Source: an uncultured Prevotellaceae bacterium
GTDB lineage: Bacteria; Bacteroidota; Bacteroidia; Bacteroidales; Bacteroidaceae
Length of the DNA stretch: 64,000 nt
Assembly: GCA_902774815.1 (NCBI GenBank)
Contig: CACYJV010000012.1
Location: forward strand, 31,892 to 95,891
Direction of reading: 5' to 3'
The notes beneath the pieces were generated by a model. It worked only from the letters and a program-made list of their open reading frames with translations. It was not told where the DNA came from and ran no database searches. A program made the position numbers and the translations under genes. This document shows positions 63,172-64,000 of the stretch, piece by piece (within the stretch, counting starts at the first letter, position 1; every line of letters begins with the position of its first letter).

Positions 63172-63347
63172 ATTTCCCAAAATCCGCAGAAGTTTTTTAA
63201 TGCGTAATATTGGGACATGAACGCAATGGATTGCCCTCATAACTACAGTAAGTAACAATGTTTTACAAGATGTCGCACTTGGGCGCACGACATCCCCTTT
63301 CCCCAAAATCGCTTTGGCGGCTTGAATGTCCCACGAAGGTGTTTTTC

Positions 63348-64000
63348 CTATCCGTAAGCCCAGATGAGGTCGTATGGCTTGCCTGAATAGACGTTGAGTA
63401 CATTTTGCCTTGCAGTCCTAATCCACTTGGCCGGCACGGCGATGAATCTGAACAGGAAACTCTTCACCCTGTCCGTTGCTTCCACCCCGAAGAGGCACAT
63501 GAGCGGCAGCGATACGATGTACTGGTAGAAGTTTGCAGCCATGGCGGTTAGGAGTAGGAACACGGTGTTCTGGTTCATGAATGACTTCGGCAGGTGTGCC
63601 CATCCGAAGTCGTTGTTCTGGCGGTCGAAGACCTGCTCTGCAGTTCCTCGCTTGTTGTAGTGTTGTATGATCTCCTCTTCTGTCATGTCCCAGTCGTTGG
63701 TCAATATACAGCGGTATGTGTACTCGCCGTCGAAGAGGTCTAGCTGCTCGCCTTTCTGCTTGCGCTGCCGCTGCACGACGAGGCGACAATGCTTTACGTC
63801 CTCGAAACTCTCGAAGGGGAACGACTGCACGTCGTACTGCTGGAATCCTATCTCCACCGTAGCCCAGCCTGCCTGCCGCTTCACCTTCTCGTACAGACCT
63901 GCATACCGCTCGGCACGGATGTAGAACTTGTCAGTATGCTCCATGACCATCTTCACAATGTCCTCGCTGTAGGAGCCGCAGTCGGCACGGAAGCTCCTGA
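63348..64000 (-). mobile_element. IS1380-like transposase (5' end beyond the window)
   Basis: The frame is open at the window end. It covers the C-terminal part of a DDE transposase: FRADCGSYSED (second acidic residue) near the edge, then a Q-rich stretch, NKRGTAEQVFD (third acidic-region motif), and YGWAHLP-type FGWAHLPKSFMNQNT. This matches IS1380-family transposases. GC content is higher than in the adjacent island. The IS end probably lies between 63200 and 63340, but I cannot identify terminal inverted repeats. Confidence 0.75.

Overview
The window reads as a chromosomal segment of a Bacteroidota bacterium, most likely Prevotellaceae (Prevotella in the broad sense). Reasons: promoters fit the Bacteroidota -33/-7 pattern (TTG, 19-20 bp, TAnnTTTG) and Shine-Dalgarno sequences are mostly absent; the gene families are typical of the group (OmpA-type proteins, an OMP_b-brl_3 TonB-dependent receptor, M56-TonB fusion, BspA-type leucine-rich-repeat protein with a type IX secretion tail, OstA-like protein, 5-fold beta-flower protein); and many intergenic spaces hold repeats. 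Base composition was judged by eye only.

Layout. 1-5.4 kb: OmpA-like lipoprotein, a palindromic repeat element, relics of a sigma factor and of a secreted enzyme, an outer-membrane barrel, and a BlaI/M56-TonB pair with clear operators. 5.4-12 kb (minus): exported PDZ aspartyl protease and a very large DUF4011/SF1 helicase/nuclease with a transglutaminase-like domain, probably a defence protein. 12.7-25.1 kb: housekeeping run clpP-clpX-recQ-guaB-PPIase-surA-like-ostA-like-mutL. 25.3-35.1 kb: OmpA porin, tRNA-Val, an ABC transporter operon with its own GntR repressor and operator, a TonB-dependent receptor and an M16 peptidase. 35.9-44.4 kb: secreted LRR protein, secreted dockerin-like protein, beta-flower protein, TraB/GumN protein, an Ala/Glu/Lys coiled-coil protein and a GH20 hexosaminidase. 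44.4-48.5 kb: DUF2130, YaaA, YbjQ, a flavodoxin-like reductase and an orphan small gene.

48.7-63.3 kb is a strikingly AT-rich minus-strand island, bounded on the left by the last codons and terminator of a lost gene and on the right by an IS1380-like transposase cut by the window end. Its upstream half encodes, in order of transcription, a secreted caspase-like peptidase, an ECF sigma factor, a single-pass anti-sigma-like protein, a CHASE2 membrane protein, a FecR-like secreted protein, a secreted TPR protein and a secreted TPR-CHAT protease. All products except the sigma factor are predicted to be exported or membrane-anchored. I think this is the most likely undescribed system in the window: an envelope-sensing, protease-based circuit that may release a sigma factor. 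The downstream half holds a DUF805 fusion, a Sel1/TPR membrane protein, an exported unknown protein and a PD-(D/E)XK-like nuclease candidate.

The window also carries several repeat families. There are three intergenic arrays of degenerate 22-bp units sharing an AAAGCATTGCTTT-like core, a hairpin array between clpX and recQ, a ~105-bp palindromic element present twice with an identical 24-bp loop, and heptanucleotide arrays, one of them inside the large helicase gene.
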